Positions 5,340 to 5,363 of a stretch of 5,363 nucleotides of DNA are shown piece after piece. The notes under the pieces are model-generated. The model saw only the letters and a program-made list of their open reading frames with translations. It had not been told where the DNA came from and made no database searches. A program made the position numbers and the translations under genes. Position 1 is the stretch's first letter. Each line of letters starts with the position of its first letter. Origin of the DNA: Roseiarcus sp050015935 (GTDB taxonomy: Bacteria > Pseudomonadota > Alphaproteobacteria > Rhizobiales > Beijerinckiaceae); contig JBEKAL010000260.1 in NCBI GenBank assembly GCA_050015935.1, forward strand, positions 1-5,363, read 5' to 3'.

Positions 5340-5363
5340 GCGCAGCGCTCGGAAATGATGGCC
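5261..5363 (-). CDS. Partial reading frame of unknown identity at the right edge
   Basis: On the minus strand a frame enters from the right edge and runs 33 codons to a TGA at 5261-5263, ending AGFHWWPPIANAS. It begins almost exactly where the HNH reading frame stops resembling its family, so it may be the 3' end of whatever gene or element was joined there. I recognise no domain, and 33 codons open by chance is not rare in GC-rich DNA. If real, the gene continues beyond the window. Confidence 0.22.
   Translation of the reverse strand, partial: AIISERCAHLANDRQTLKGRAGFHWWPPIANAS

Noticed and set aside
1..5363. CRISPR array, tRNA or rRNA gene, riboswitch
   Set aside because: No regularly spaced repeats, cloverleaf pattern or recognisable conserved aptamer core was seen on either strand.

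Overview
The window reads as a high-GC alphaproteobacterial chromosome segment, most likely order Hyphomicrobiales (Rhizobiales). This is judged from the roughly 65-70% GC coding DNA, an extensin-like lipoprotein, a DUF1007/NicO pair, a Rhizobiales-looking PuuE N-terminus and an alphaproteobacterial-looking TrmD. No finer placement is claimed.

Layout. On the minus strand at the left, a DUF1007 periplasmic protein (547-1206) reads with a 4-base ATGA overlap into a NicO-family nickel/cobalt permease cut by the window edge (1-550). Divergently, on the plus strand, lies a HicA-HicB type II toxin-antitoxin operon (1365-2037). A palindrome and an imperfect copy of it sit 31 bases apart just upstream, and a GC-rich stem-loop just downstream. 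Next come an extensin-like lipoprotein with a VanY/M15-type His/Asp arrangement (2224-3168, plus) and, convergent after 8 bases, a crotonase-superfamily protein (3177-3974, minus) that lacks both canonical hydratase glutamates.

Right third. A 43-codon ORF (4147-4278) begins like allantoinase PuuE, with a good ribosome binding site, but loses the match after about 26-35 codons; it is a 5' gene remnant. Directly behind it is trmD (4328-5002), apparently intact but without rimM upstream or rplS downstream, the neighbours it usually has. After trmD the GC content falls to about 50% over 260 bases. This stretch carries the first half of an HNH endonuclease (from 5118) that loses family resemblance near 5257. 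The last 100 bases hold only a partial minus-strand reading frame of unknown identity.

How the parts relate. DUF1007 and NicO are one metal-handling operon. HicA and HicB are a self-contained, probably autoregulated TA module. The extensin-like protein and the crotonase-like protein are independent housekeeping or accessory genes. The segment 4147-5363, with two broken genes around a displaced trmD and a base-composition step, looks like a rearrangement or insertion hotspot. I did not find a convincing undescribed multi-gene system. The best leads are the hicAB operator architecture, the trmD breakpoints and the atypical crotonase active site.
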